Program-made: the position numbers and the translations under genes
Assembly: GCA_900104375.1 (NCBI GenBank)
Contig: LT629302.1
Span: 2,444,001-2,508,000 of the forward strand
Source of the DNA: Flavobacteriaceae bacterium MAR_2010_188
Lineage (GTDB): Bacteria; Bacteroidota; Bacteroidia; Flavobacteriales; Flavobacteriaceae
Direction of reading: 5' to 3'
DNA length: 64,000 bases
The notes under the pieces: model-generated
Told to the model about the DNA's origin: nothing
Databases searched by the model: none
Seen by the model: the letters and a program-made list of their open reading frames with translations, nothing else
Shown: in pieces, positions 48,198-55,885 of the stretch
Position numbering within the stretch: the first letter of the stretch is position 1
Layout: every line of letters begins with the position of its first letter

Positions 48198-48204
48198 TTT
48201 TTTT
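48181..48204 (+). terminator. Intrinsic terminator overlapping the etfA stop codon
   Basis: A stem AAGCG / CGCTT around a loop of A residues spans the etfA end and is followed by AATTTTTTTAT. The stem is only 5 bp, but the T-run is good. Confidence 0.55.
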
Positions 48205-48218
48205 ATCTTGTAATAATC

Positions 48219-48296
48219 AAGGACTGTTTAAATTGGAATCTAAAAAAACCAATCTCTTAGTTGTAGTTTGGTAAAGTCCGAATTTAAACAGTTCTT
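48219..48296. repeat. 16-bp inverted repeat element before the BFN nuclease gene
   Basis: The arms AAGGACTGTTTAAATT (48219-48234) and its complement (48281-48296) match at 15 of 16 positions with one G-U, and are separated by 46 bases. The interior contains a further ACCAA / TTGGT pair, so the whole could fold as a nested stem-loop. It ends 15 bases before the downstream ATG. It may be a remnant small mobile element, a large terminator or a structured leader. Confidence 0.75.
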
Positions 48297-48311
48297 TGCG
48301 TTTTTAAAATT

Positions 48312-48920
48312 ATGAGTTTAGTCCGTTTAAACATCAAGGGAATATCTTACAGCCAAACACAAAATGGCGCGTACGCTTTGATATTAAATGAAGTTGATGG
48401 CGACCGTAAATTACCTATTGTTATAGGTGCTTTTGAAGCTCAATCTATCGCTATCGCTTTAGAAAAGGAAATTAGACCTCCAAGACCTCTTACCCACGAC
48501 CTTTTCAAGAATTTTGCCGATCGCTATGAAATCGTAGTGAAGCAAGTGATTATCCATAAGCTTGTGGATGGCGTTTTTTATAGCAGTCTTATATGTGAAA
48601 GGGATAAGATTGAAGAAATTATCGATGCTAGAACCAGCGATGCAATTGCATTGGCCCTGCGTTTTAGCGCACCTATCTTTACCTATAAGAATATCTTGGA
48701 CAAAGCCGGTATTTACTTGAAAGTAAATCCGAAGAAAGATGAAGATGATCAGGACAGCATCTTGGTAGACGATCTTATTGCAGAAGAAATTGAATCGAAT
48801 ATAAAGACAGATTATAAATCCAAATCTTTGGCGGACTTAAACACCTTATTGGATGAAGCTGTTGCAAACGAGGATTATGAAACCGCTGCGAAGATCAGAG
48901 ATGAGATTTCTAAACGATAA
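48312..48920 (+). CDS. Bifunctional nuclease (BFN/DUF151) with C-terminal UVR motif
   Basis: A 202-residue protein. The BFN domain (about 1-130) has LPIVIGAFEAQSIAIALE and DARTSDAIALALRFSAPIF. A charged linker is followed by a UvrB/UvrC-type helix pair (about 168-202, LNTLLDEAVANEDYETAAKIRDEI). BFN proteins have been reported to have RNase and DNase activity, and the UVR motif usually mediates protein contacts. It ends 10 bases before the nucleoside transporter, so the two are co-transcribed. Confidence 0.92.
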   Translation: MSLVRLNIKGISYSQTQNGAYALILNEVDGDRKLPIVIGAFEAQSIAIALEKEIRPPRPLTHDLFKNFADRYEIVVKQVIIHKLVDGVFYSSLICERDKIEEIIDARTSDAIALALRFSAPIFTYKNILDKAGIYLKVNPKKDEDDQDSILVDDLIAEEIESNIKTDYKSKSLADLNTLLDEAVANEDYETAAKIRDEISKR

Positions 48921-48930
48921 AAACATTTCA

Positions 48931-50652
48931 ATGCGTCAATTACTTATAGCTCTTACAGCTATTTTTTTTGTATCTACCTCAACTTTAGCCCAAGAAATAG
49001 AACAAGAATGGAAAATTAATTCCATCGAAAACGCAAATTCGCCAAACCTTTTTGAAAAAAATCAGTCAAGCGGAATATTAGATTTACAAAACGGAAGCTT
49101 TTCAACTTTCACCACAGATAATGATAAATCCGTTGCCACTGGCGATTATATTCACCAGAACAATCTGTTGGTTTTCTATTTTTCTACTCCCAACGATACA
49201 ATCAGGCGCTATAGAATTTCGGAACTCACCGATTCTACCTTGGTATTTTCCGAAAAAAATGCAACCTATAAATTTACCAAATCATTAGACTTAGAAGACG
49301 CTATGGTGGCGATTTCTAATGATGATAATCAAAGTACCATCATCCCAAGTGAAGGATTTTCTATTGGGAGTCTCTTAAGAGGAATTCTTGGTATGGTAGT
49401 TTTATTGGTATTATCATTCCTATTAAGTTCTAATAGAAAAGCAATTAGTTGGAAAACCGTTGGTTTTGGCTTAATCGCACAACTTGTGCTAGCCATCGGG
49501 GTTTTAAAAGTTCCTTTTATACAGAGTATTTTCGAATTCGTAGGAAAGATTTTCGTTAAGATTTTAGAGTTTACCCAAGCCGGAAGCATCTTTCTTCTTG
49601 GCGATATGATGGATGTTGAAAACTTTGGTTTTATCTTTCTTTTCCAGGTTTTGCCCACCATTATATTCTTTTCAGCATTAACTTCTCTACTCTTCTATTT
49701 GGGCGTGATCCAAATTGTCGTAAAAGGATTAGCCTATCTAATGACCAGATTTCTTGGGATTTCAGGAGCCGAAAGTCTTAGTGTTGCAGGTAATATTTTC
49801 CTTGGACAGACTGAAGCCCCTTTAATGATAAAGGCCTATCTAGAAAAAATGACGCGTTCAGAAATTCTTTTGGTCATGGTCGGGGGAATGGCAACTGTTG
49901 CCGGCGGCGTATTAGCCGCATACATCGGATTTTTAGGCGGTGAAGATCAAGCTTTAAAAATCTTCTATGCCAAACATTTGCTTACCGCATCTGTAATGGC
50001 AGCGCCTGGAGCTATCGTGATTTCAAAAATGCTGTATCCACAACAGCAAGCCGTAAACTCCGAAATAGAGGTTACCCAAGAAAATATAGGCTCAAACGTC
50101 TTGGATGCTATTGCAAATGGAACTACCGAAGGGCTAAAATTGGCTGCAAATGTTGGCGCAATGCTACTGGTTTTTATTGCCTTTATCGCGATGATTAATT
50201 TTGGATTTGAAAAAATTGGCGGTCTAACAGGAATTAATTCCTGGATTATCGCACATACACCTTACCAAAAACTTTCTTTAGAATTTGTACTGGGGTATAT
50301 TTTTGCTCCAGTAATGTGGTTAATTGGGGTCGCAAAAGAAGATATGGCACTTATGGGTCAGCTCTTAGGAATTAAACTTGCGGCCAGTGAGTTTGTGGGT
50401 TACATTCAACTTGCGGAATTAAAAAATGCCAGTAATGTAATGCACCTTAAATTTGAAAAATCAATCATCATGGCAACTTATATGCTCTGTGGATTTGCAA
50501 ATTTTGCGTCGATAGGCATTCAGATCGGAGGCATAGGTTCTTTAGCTCCAGGACAAAGAAAAACCCTTTCAGAATTCGGAATTAAGGCACTGATTGGCGG
50601 TACGGTTGCTTCTCTTCTATCAGCTACCATTGCTGGTATGATAATCGGTTAA
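48931..50652 (+). CDS. CNT-family nucleoside transporter with N-terminal periplasmic domain
   Basis: A 573-residue protein starting at ATG 48931; the longer frame from 48853 would overlap the BFN gene and lacks a signal. A cleavable signal peptide (MRQLLIALTAIFFVSTSTLAQ) is followed by a soluble beta-rich domain at about residues 22-130 that resembles lipocalin-like modules. The concentrative nucleoside transporter proper comes next (about 145-573, with NIFLGQTEAPLMIKAYLEKMTRSEI, GGMATVAGG and SVMAAPGAIVISKML). The core Na/H-coupled CNT length is normal; the N-terminal periplasmic part is extra. It would import nucleosides for salvage alongside the kinase at 28652 and thyA. Confidence 0.9.
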   Translation: MRQLLIALTAIFFVSTSTLAQEIEQEWKINSIENANSPNLFEKNQSSGILDLQNGSFSTFTTDNDKSVATGDYIHQNNLLVFYFSTPNDTIRRYRISELTDSTLVFSEKNATYKFTKSLDLEDAMVAISNDDNQSTIIPSEGFSIGSLLRGILGMVVLLVLSFLLSSNRKAISWKTVGFGLIAQLVLAIGVLKVPFIQSIFEFVGKIFVKILEFTQAGSIFLLGDMMDVENFGFIFLFQVLPTIIFFSALTSLLFYLGVIQIVVKGLAYLMTRFLGISGAESLSVAGNIFLGQTEAPLMIKAYLEKMTRSEILLVMVGGMATVAGGVLAAYIGFLGGEDQALKIFYAKHLLTASVMAAPGAIVISKMLYPQQQAVNSEIEVTQENIGSNVLDAIANGTTEGLKLAANVGAMLLVFIAFIAMINFGFEKIGGLTGINSWIIAHTPYQKLSLEFVLGYIFAPVMWLIGVAKEDMALMGQLLGIKLAASEFVGYIQLAELKNASNVMHLKFEKSIIMATYMLCGFANFASIGIQIGGIGSLAPGQRKTLSEFGIKALIGGTVASLLSATIAGMIIG

Positions 50653-50948
50653 CAAAAACCCTGCGAAAGCAGGAATCTCTTAAGTTCGTAGTTTAAAGGA
50701 ATATTATAAAATGCCGAAACAAGGCTACCTTCTAGCAGGTAGATTAATCTTGATAGGTATAAAATTATTTGTCACCCTGAACTGGATTCAGGGTCTCATT
50801 TTAGAAAGCTCAAAATTCATTAGTTAATAAGTTCTAAAAGAATTTCAGGATTCGATATTTCTAAAAACTATCAATTTTTTAATTTTATCACCAAGCATAT
50901 TATTAACGATACTTTTAAAAGATCCCCCCGCCTGCGCGGGGAATTATT
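50653..50948. repeat. Cluster of small palindromic repeats before thyA
   Basis: Three palindromes occur in about 280 bases: CCTGC-GAAA-GCAGG (50660-50673), ACCCTGAA-CTGGA-TTCAGGGT (50774-50794) and CCCCGC-CTGC-GCGGGG (50926-50941). The first two look like the scattered REP-type repeats of flavobacterial genomes that I recall. The third ends 7 bases before the thyA start codon and is the most GC-rich spot in the surrounding DNA. No coding frame or clear promoter box is seen. Confidence 0.8.
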
Positions 50949-51800
50949 ATGAAGCAATATTTAGATTTAGTTAAGCACGTTTTAGAGGAAGGAAACGAAA
51001 AGAGCGATCGCACCGGCACGGGAACGAAAAGTGTATTTGGGTATCAAATGCGCTTTGATTTAAGCGAAGGCTTTCCCATGGTTACCACGAAAAAACTTCA
51101 TCTAAAGTCTATTATCTACGAACTTCTCTGGTTTCTTAAAGGCGAAACTAATATTGCTTACCTTAAAGAAAATGGCGTTAAGATTTGGGATGCATGGGCA
51201 GACGAAAATGGTGATTTAGGACCGGTTTATGGTCACCAATGGCGTAACTGGAACAGTGATGAAATAGACCAAATTAAAGAAGTAATCGACGTTTTAAAAA
51301 CAAATCCAGATAGCAGAAGAATGCTGGTCAGCGCTTGGAATCCTTCAGTTTTACCGGATACTTCTAAATCATTCAGTGAAAATGTCGCCAATGGAAAAGC
51401 TGCACTCCCACCTTGCCATGCTTTCTTTCAATTTTATGTAGCACAACCAGATAAAACCAAAGGGGAGACAAAGTCGAAGCTTTCATGTCAATTATACCAG
51501 CGCAGTGCGGATATATTCTTGGGCGTTCCCTTCAATATTGCTTCCTACGCACTTCTAACGATGATGATTGCCCAGGTTTGCGGTTACGAGGCAGGAGATT
51601 TTGTACATACTTTTGGCGATGCCCATATCTACAGCAATCATTTTGAACAATTAGAATTGCAACTAAGCCGCCCTCCACGGACGTTACCAACCATGAAATT
51701 GAATCCGGAAATCAAGAATATCTTCGACTTTAAGTTTGAAGATTTTGAATTGGTAGATTATAATCCGCATCCTCATATTAAAGGAATGGTTGCCGTATAA
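50949..51800 (+). CDS. thyA: Thymidylate synthase
   Basis: A 283-residue enzyme converting dUMP to dTMP with methylenetetrahydrofolate. Family motifs are present: [18 protein letters not shown], the catalytic Cys in [36 protein letters not shown] and [11 protein letters not shown]. The length is about 20 residues more than E. coli ThyA because of a small insertion ([14 protein letters not shown]). The start codon is preceded at 7 bases by a GC-rich hairpin. It is monocistronic. DHFR, which regenerates its cofactor, is encoded 650 bases further on the same strand. Confidence 0.97.
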   Translation: MKQYLDLVKHVLEEGNEKSDRTGTGTKSVFGYQMRFDLSEGFPMVTTKKLHLKSIIYELLWFLKGETNIAYLKENGVKIWDAWADENGDLGPVYGHQWRNWNSDEIDQIKEVIDVLKTNPDSRRMLVSAWNPSVLPDTSKSFSENVANGKAALPPCHAFFQFYVAQPDKTKGETKSKLSCQLYQRSADIFLGVPFNIASYALLTMMIAQVCGYEAGDFVHTFGDAHIYSNHFEQLELQLSRPPRTLPTMKLNPEIKNIFDFKFEDFELVDYNPHPHIKGMVAV

Positions 51801-51806
51801 AAACAA

Positions 51807-51834
51807 AAAGGCTACCAAACCTCTGGAAGCCTTT
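51807..51834. terminator. Bidirectional terminator between thyA and the CBM48 gene
   Basis: AAAGGCT / AGCCTTT with an inner CCA / TGG pair lies between two convergent genes, flanked by A-rich and T-rich runs. Confidence 0.8.
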
Positions 51835-51856
51835 AAATTTAAAGATTTCTAAATCC

Positions 51857-52153
51857 TTATAATTCGATTACAGAATTTTCTGCTGAAGCGTAATCACTCC
51901 ATGCGTAAGCATCTGCTTGGTCATCATTGACGTAAGTTCCATCAACAACATATCTGAATTCATAAGACTGATCTTTCTCTAAGCTAATGGTTCCTTTAAA
52001 TTGACCATTTTTTTGCTTCTTAAGGGTATTGGCATCGGTATCCCAAGAGTTGAAGTTACCAACAACCGCTACTTCATTTGCCTCTTTAGCTGGTACTGTA
52101 AAAGTAACTTTGCACAAAGACTTGCTTTTTAAATATTGTTTTGTAATTGCCAT
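51857..52153 (-). CDS. Isoamylase early-set (CBM48) small protein
   Basis: A 98-residue single-domain protein with the E-set/CBM48 glycogen-binding fold. The conserved VAVVGNFNSWDTDANTLKK and YEFRYVVDGTYVNDDQAD segments are intact and cover nearly the entire length. Stand-alone domains of this size are widespread in Bacteroidetes and resemble the AMPK-beta glycogen-recognition module. No enzyme domain is attached and no glycogen gene is nearby, so the partner is unknown. Confidence 0.92.
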   Translation of the reverse strand: MAITKQYLKSKSLCKVTFTVPAKEANEVAVVGNFNSWDTDANTLKKQKNGQFKGTISLEKDQSYEFRYVVDGTYVNDDQADAYAWSDYASAENSVIEL

Positions 52154-52450
52154 AATAAATTAATTATTAATTATTTGGCAAATGTAGAAAAGAAAAAATC
52201 TGACACAAAGTTTATAGATGTTAATGGGAAAGATTTATGATTTTGATAAAATCTTCTTCAACAAACTACTAATTTCAGAATTTTTTAGAAGTTAAACTGA
52301 AATTTTAGTAATCCGAGTTTTTAACTTTAACGATTGATAATCAAGTCGTTTACAACTATAACGTTTTCGGTTAGACGCTAAAATCGCCCTCGAATATTTA
52401 CTTTAACGTTTTCGATGTTTTATTTTAACTTTGCCCCCAAAGAAGAGACA
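52154..52450. promoter_or_regulatory. Spacer with a direct repeat before the DHFR fusion gene
   Basis: The 11-base word TAACGTTTTCG occurs twice, at 52359-52369 and 52404-52414, with 45 bases between starts. The second copy lies 12 bases ahead of the TAACTTTG promoter element, where a regulator would block or assist polymerase. A partial copy (TTTAACGATTG) lies at about 52326. An imperfect hairpin pairs AATTTCAG with CTGAAATT at about 52271-52305. This reading is tentative. Confidence 0.4.
52426..52433 (+). promoter_or_regulatory. -7 promoter element for the DHFR fusion gene, decides its start
   Basis: TAACTTTG is an exact TAnnTTTG match. It lies inside the longest possible open frame (first ATG at 52415), so translation must begin downstream, at the ATG at 52451. 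Confidence 0.7.
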
Positions 52451-53377
52451 ATGTTCGGAAAAAAGAAACCAGTCCCCCAGATAGATAAAGAGCAACTTGC
52501 CCTTATAAAAAATGCCGAAAGAAGGATAAAGCAAAAAAAACGGTTATATATACATTTTGTAATTTTTCTAATCGGCGCGGTCTTCTTGATCGTCGCTAAC
52601 ACAGGTTTAGGGATCGGAGAAGATTTTGAATTTCTTGGCATCAAACAATGGTTTGTTTATGCCATCTCCCTCTGGCTCTTCATATTTATTAACCATTTTA
52701 TAAATGTCTTCATCACCCATAATTTTATGGGAAAAGATTGGGAACAACAAGAACTCGACAAACTGGTCGCAAAACAAAAAGCAAGAATTGAAGCTCTTCA
52801 GCTAAAAGTGGAAAAAGAAAATCCTTTACCACAGAGAGTAAATCAAACTCAACATATAACCAGCAGTCCGGCAATTCACCAAAAAAATCTACTGACCATG
52901 ATTGTGGCGGCTGGAGAAGATAATGCCATCGGCAAGGACAATAAATTAATTTGGCATTTAAAGGATGACTTACAACGTTTTAAAAAGTTGACCTCTGGCC
53001 ACCATATCATTATGGGTAGGATTACTTATGAAAGTCTTAAAATGCCGCTTCCAAATAGAACCCATATCGTAATTACGAGACAACAGAATTATAAAGTTCC
53101 TGAGGGTGTTATTGTAGTGGACAATCTTCCAGCCGCGATAGAAGCCGCTAAAACCGATAGTCAGCCTTTTATTATTGGTGGCGGCGAAATTTATAATCAA
53201 GGAATGGCAATTGCAGATAGGATTGAGATGACCAGAGTTCATTCAAAATTTGATGGCGATACCTATTTCCCTGAAATAAGTCCATTTAAGTGGAAGGAAG
53301 TAAGCAGAAAATATCACACCGAAGATTCTAGCAACGAGTATCCTTTTAGCTTTATTACTTACGATAGGATTCAATAA
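52451..53377 (+). CDS. folA: Membrane-anchored dihydrofolate reductase (2TM-DHFR fusion)
   Basis: A 308-residue protein from ATG 52451, roughly twice normal DHFR length. Residues about 20-110 are a 2TM domain: basic KNAERRIKQKKRLYIHF, two membrane helices (VIFLIGAVFLIVANTGL and WFVYAISLWLFIFINHF), then the INVFITHNFMGKDWEQQELDKL tail. A coiled, Gln/Lys-rich linker follows to about 145. DHFR proper occupies about 148-308, with VAAGEDNAIGKDNKLIWHLKDDLQRFKKLT, GRITYES, IIGGGEIYNQ and FDGDTYFPE; the acidic catalytic residue is Asp in LKDDLQ. The gene is one uninterrupted frame. It is near thyA but separated from it by the CBM48 gene. Confidence 0.93.
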   Translation: MFGKKKPVPQIDKEQLALIKNAERRIKQKKRLYIHFVIFLIGAVFLIVANTGLGIGEDFEFLGIKQWFVYAISLWLFIFINHFINVFITHNFMGKDWEQQELDKLVAKQKARIEALQLKVEKENPLPQRVNQTQHITSSPAIHQKNLLTMIVAAGEDNAIGKDNKLIWHLKDDLQRFKKLTSGHHIIMGRITYESLKMPLPNRTHIVITRQQNYKVPEGVIVVDNLPAAIEAAKTDSQPFIIGGGEIYNQGMAIADRIEMTRVHSKFDGDTYFPEISPFKWKEVSRKYHTEDSSNEYPFSFITYDRIQ

Positions 53378-53398
53378 ACAAAACTAAATCTCCTATCT

Positions 53399-53956
53399 AT
53401 GACCGAGAAGGATAAAATGCTAAAAGGATTAATGTATAATCCTCTTGATCAAGTTCTGAGCAAAGAACGTTACGAAGCCCGACTTTTATTTCAAAAAATC
53501 AATTCTTTAGATGAAAATTCGGTAAAAGAGCGCAAAAGTTTATTCGACCGATTGCTCGGCAAAACTTCCAAATTTTGGATAGAACCACCATTCTATTGCG
53601 ATTATGGCTATAACATTAGTTTGGGCGAAAAAGTTTTTATGAATTTTAATTGCTGCATTCTTGATGTTGCAGCGGTTAAAATTGGTTCTAATACCATGAT
53701 TGGGCCATATGTCCAAATTTATACTGCCACCCATCCTTTAGAAGTCGAAGCAAGAATTTCTGGTCTTGAATATGCAAAGCCAATTAATATTGGTAAAAAT
53801 GTTTGGATAGGAGGCAATGCAACTATTTGCCCGGGCGTTACCATTGGCGATGGAACGGTAATCGGAGCCGGAGCCGTGGTCACTAAAGATGTTGAACCAA
53901 ACACATTTGTAGGCGGAAGTCCCGCTAGATTTATCAAGGATATTGATAACTCTTAA
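53399..53956 (+). CDS. maa: Maltose/galactoside O-acetyltransferase-type sugar acetyltransferase
   Basis: A 185-residue left-handed beta-helix acetyltransferase that moves acetyl from acetyl-CoA to a sugar. The N-terminal MAC domain (about 3-55, KDKMLKGLMYNPLDQVLSKER) is typical. The hexapeptide repeats have the GYNISLGEKVFMNFNCCILD and GKNVWIGGNATICPGVTIGDG segments, and the catalytic His lies in YTATHPLE. It starts 22 bases after the DHFR gene, so it is probably co-transcribed. The acceptor sugar is unknown. Confidence 0.9.
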   Translation: MTEKDKMLKGLMYNPLDQVLSKERYEARLLFQKINSLDENSVKERKSLFDRLLGKTSKFWIEPPFYCDYGYNISLGEKVFMNFNCCILDVAAVKIGSNTMIGPYVQIYTATHPLEVEARISGLEYAKPINIGKNVWIGGNATICPGVTIGDGTVIGAGAVVTKDVEPNTFVGGSPARFIKDIDNS

Positions 53957-54038
53957 ACTTTCCCTCTACATTCTCTAACTGAAAATAAGCTAGAAATCTT
54001 CAATCTAGAAACTGACCAAATACGAAAAATAATATTCC

Positions 54039-54046
54039 TATTTTTG
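54039..54046 (+). promoter_or_regulatory. -7 promoter element for fabD-lspA
   Basis: TATTTTTG matches TAnnTTTG exactly, 20 bases before the fabD start codon. No clear TTG is seen at -33. Confidence 0.55.
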
Positions 54047-54065
54047 CAGGATTAAATTCAACCAA

Positions 54066-54947
54066 ATGACAGCCTATATATTCCCCGGTCAAGGAGCCCA
54101 ATTTACAGGCATGGGTAAAGACCTTTATGAAGCATCTTCTATAGCAAAATCCCTTTTTGATAAAGCCAATGAACTTTTAGGTTTTAAGCTTACGGATATA
54201 ATGTTCGAAGGTTCGGCGGAGGATTTAAAGGAGACCAAAGTCACTCAGCCCGCAATTTTTCTTCATTCGGTTGCCTTGGCAAAATCTCTTGGTGACAATT
54301 TTAAGCCAGATATGGTTGCAGGTCATTCTTTAGGAGAATTTTCGGCTTTGGTAGCTAATGGTTCCTTAAGTTTTGAAGATGGCCTTTTACTAGTTTCACA
54401 ACGGGCATTAGCTATGCAAAAGGCTTGTGAAATACAACAAAGTACAATGGCGGCGGTTTTAGGCCTGGACGATGACATTGTAGAGAAGGTATGTGCTAGC
54501 ATCGAAGGAATCGTAGTTGCGGCGAACTTTAATTGCCCTGGTCAGTTGGTTATTTCCGGTGAAGTTGAAGCTGTTAATGAGGCATGCATAGAACTCACGG
54601 CTAAAGGCGCAAGACGAGCCTTGTTGTTGCCAGTTGGTGGCGCATTTCACTCACCGATGATGGAGCCGGCCAGAGAAGAGCTTGCTTCGGCGATTGAAAA
54701 CACCCAATTCAATAATCCACTTTGCCCCATTTATCAAAATGTTACTGCCAGTAAAGTAACCGATAGTTCAGAAATAAAGAAAAATCTAATTTCACAATTA
54801 ACTGCTCCAGTGCGTTGGACTCAATCTGTTGAGCAAATGATTGCTGATGGAGCCACTAATTTTATTGAAGTTGGCCCTGGGAAGGTTCTACAAGGATTGG
54901 TGAAGAAAATAAATCGAGAGATGGAAACATCTTCTGCCACGATTTAA
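54066..54947 (+). CDS. fabD: Malonyl-CoA:ACP transacylase
   Basis: A 293-residue enzyme loading malonyl groups on acyl carrier protein for fatty acid synthesis. The nucleophile is Ser88 in VAGHSLGEFSALVA, the N-terminal FPGQGAQFTGMGKDL is typical, and the catalytic His lies in GGAFHSPMM at about residue 196. Length is normal. It is followed after 17 bases by lspA, an unusual partner but consistent with envelope growth. Confidence 0.97.
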   Translation: MTAYIFPGQGAQFTGMGKDLYEASSIAKSLFDKANELLGFKLTDIMFEGSAEDLKETKVTQPAIFLHSVALAKSLGDNFKPDMVAGHSLGEFSALVANGSLSFEDGLLLVSQRALAMQKACEIQQSTMAAVLGLDDDIVEKVCASIEGIVVAANFNCPGQLVISGEVEAVNEACIELTAKGARRALLLPVGGAFHSPMMEPAREELASAIENTQFNNPLCPIYQNVTASKVTDSSEIKKNLISQLTAPVRWTQSVEQMIADGATNFIEVGPGKVLQGLVKKINREMETSSATI

Positions 54948-54964
54948 TCATAAAAAAAACAAAA

Positions 54965-55483
54965 ATGAACCGCACACTTTTTATTGTAATTATAATTTTC
55001 TTAAACATCGTTTTCGACCAGATTTCGAAAGTAATCGTAAGGTCAGAAATCGCCTATCGCGAGGTTATTGAAGTAATCAGTGATAAGTTTATTTTGACAA
55101 ATGTCGAAAATACTGGTGCTTTTCTAGGAATGGGAAGTGATTTAGGACCAACCGTTAAGCTTATTTTTCTGCTTATACTGCCGGTAATAGTTCTTTCTTA
55201 TGTTCTTTACCACGTCATTAAAAACACAAGTCTAGACCAATTGAGCCTAATTGCTTTTTGCTGTATTATAGGCGGGGGGATTTCCAATGTATTCGACAGA
55301 ATCGCATTTGGCTCGGTGACAGATTTCCTTCATATTGATTTAGGAGGTGCCATTAGAACCGGAATATTCAATATTGCAGATATGTCCGTCACTTTTGGAA
55401 TGATTGTTCTGTTATATGCTAGCTTCAAGAATAATAAGCATAGAAAAGCAGAAAATGAAACGGTAGTAACCGAAGTAGAATAA
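54965..55483 (+). CDS. lspA: Lipoprotein signal peptidase (signal peptidase II)
   Basis: A 172-residue inner-membrane aspartic protease that cleaves lipoprotein signal peptides, of which this window encodes several. Four membrane helices are visible. The conserved NTGAFLG, GGGISNVFDRIAFGSVTDFLH and FNIADMSVTFG segments supply the catalytic aspartates, Asp120 and Asp139. It is in one transcript with fabD. Its end is two bases from the end of a convergent small gene. Confidence 0.95.
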   Translation: MNRTLFIVIIIFLNIVFDQISKVIVRSEIAYREVIEVISDKFILTNVENTGAFLGMGSDLGPTVKLIFLLILPVIVLSYVLYHVIKNTSLDQLSLIAFCCIIGGGISNVFDRIAFGSVTDFLHIDLGGAIRTGIFNIADMSVTFGMIVLLYASFKNNKHRKAENETVVTEVE

Positions 55484-55485
55484 TC

Positions 55486-55677
55486 TTATCTATTCAAACT
55501 GCATTCTTCGCAGTCCTTAACTTCACCGTAATAAGTCTCACGATACTTATGAAGGGTCGCTAACGGAAATTTCAAAAATCTCTTTTTGATATAAGTCACT
55601 TTAGTATTTAAGAAACCCATTTTTGGAGTATAGCGTTCCTCAGTTTTTGTCTCTCTTGTTATGTTTATCAATTTCAT
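55486..55677 (-). CDS. Small basic protein with C-terminal CxxC, hypothetical
   Basis: A 63-residue protein from ATG 55677; the longer frame begins nine codons earlier and is less likely. It is basic (KVTYIKKRFLKFPLATLHKYRETYYGEVKD) and ends with a pair of cysteines (DCEECSLNR), which could bind a metal. The high density of conserved-looking aromatic and charged residues and the tight fit against lspA argue for a real gene. I recall similar short proteins in other flavobacteria but no function. Confidence 0.55.
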   Translation of the reverse strand: MKLINITRETKTEERYTPKMGFLNTKVTYIKKRFLKFPLATLHKYRETYYGEVKDCEECSLNR

Positions 55678-55801
55678 TTTATCACTTCTTTGGCTACAAA
55701 ACAACGAACTTCTATGGTCTTAGCCAAGTTAGAAGCGTTAAAACAAGGTTAAGTCTAAATTTGATTGTGAGATGTGTAAAGTATAAAGCAGAATAATTAC
55801 A

Positions 55802-55842
55802 TATTCTGAATCTTAGCCGAAAACCTTGAACTATTCTGAATC
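55802..55842. repeat. Direct repeat TATTCTGAATC downstream of galE
   Basis: The 11-base word occurs at 55802-55812 and 55832-55842, exactly 30 bases apart, in the 208-base spacer between the small gene and galE. Its role is unknown. No stable terminator hairpin was found for galE. Confidence 0.5.
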
Positions 55843-55885
55843 GTAAAAATCCTTTAGATTCAAGATTTTAAGATTAAATGAAAGT

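Noticed and set aside
48853-48930. Longer start of the nucleoside transporter overlapping the BFN gene
   Set aside because: The added 26 residues hide the signal peptide and duplicate bases that clearly encode the UVR helix of the preceding gene in another frame.
52415-52450. Upstream ATG for the DHFR fusion
   Set aside because: The added 12 codons contain an exact TAnnTTTG promoter box, so the transcript would start inside them.
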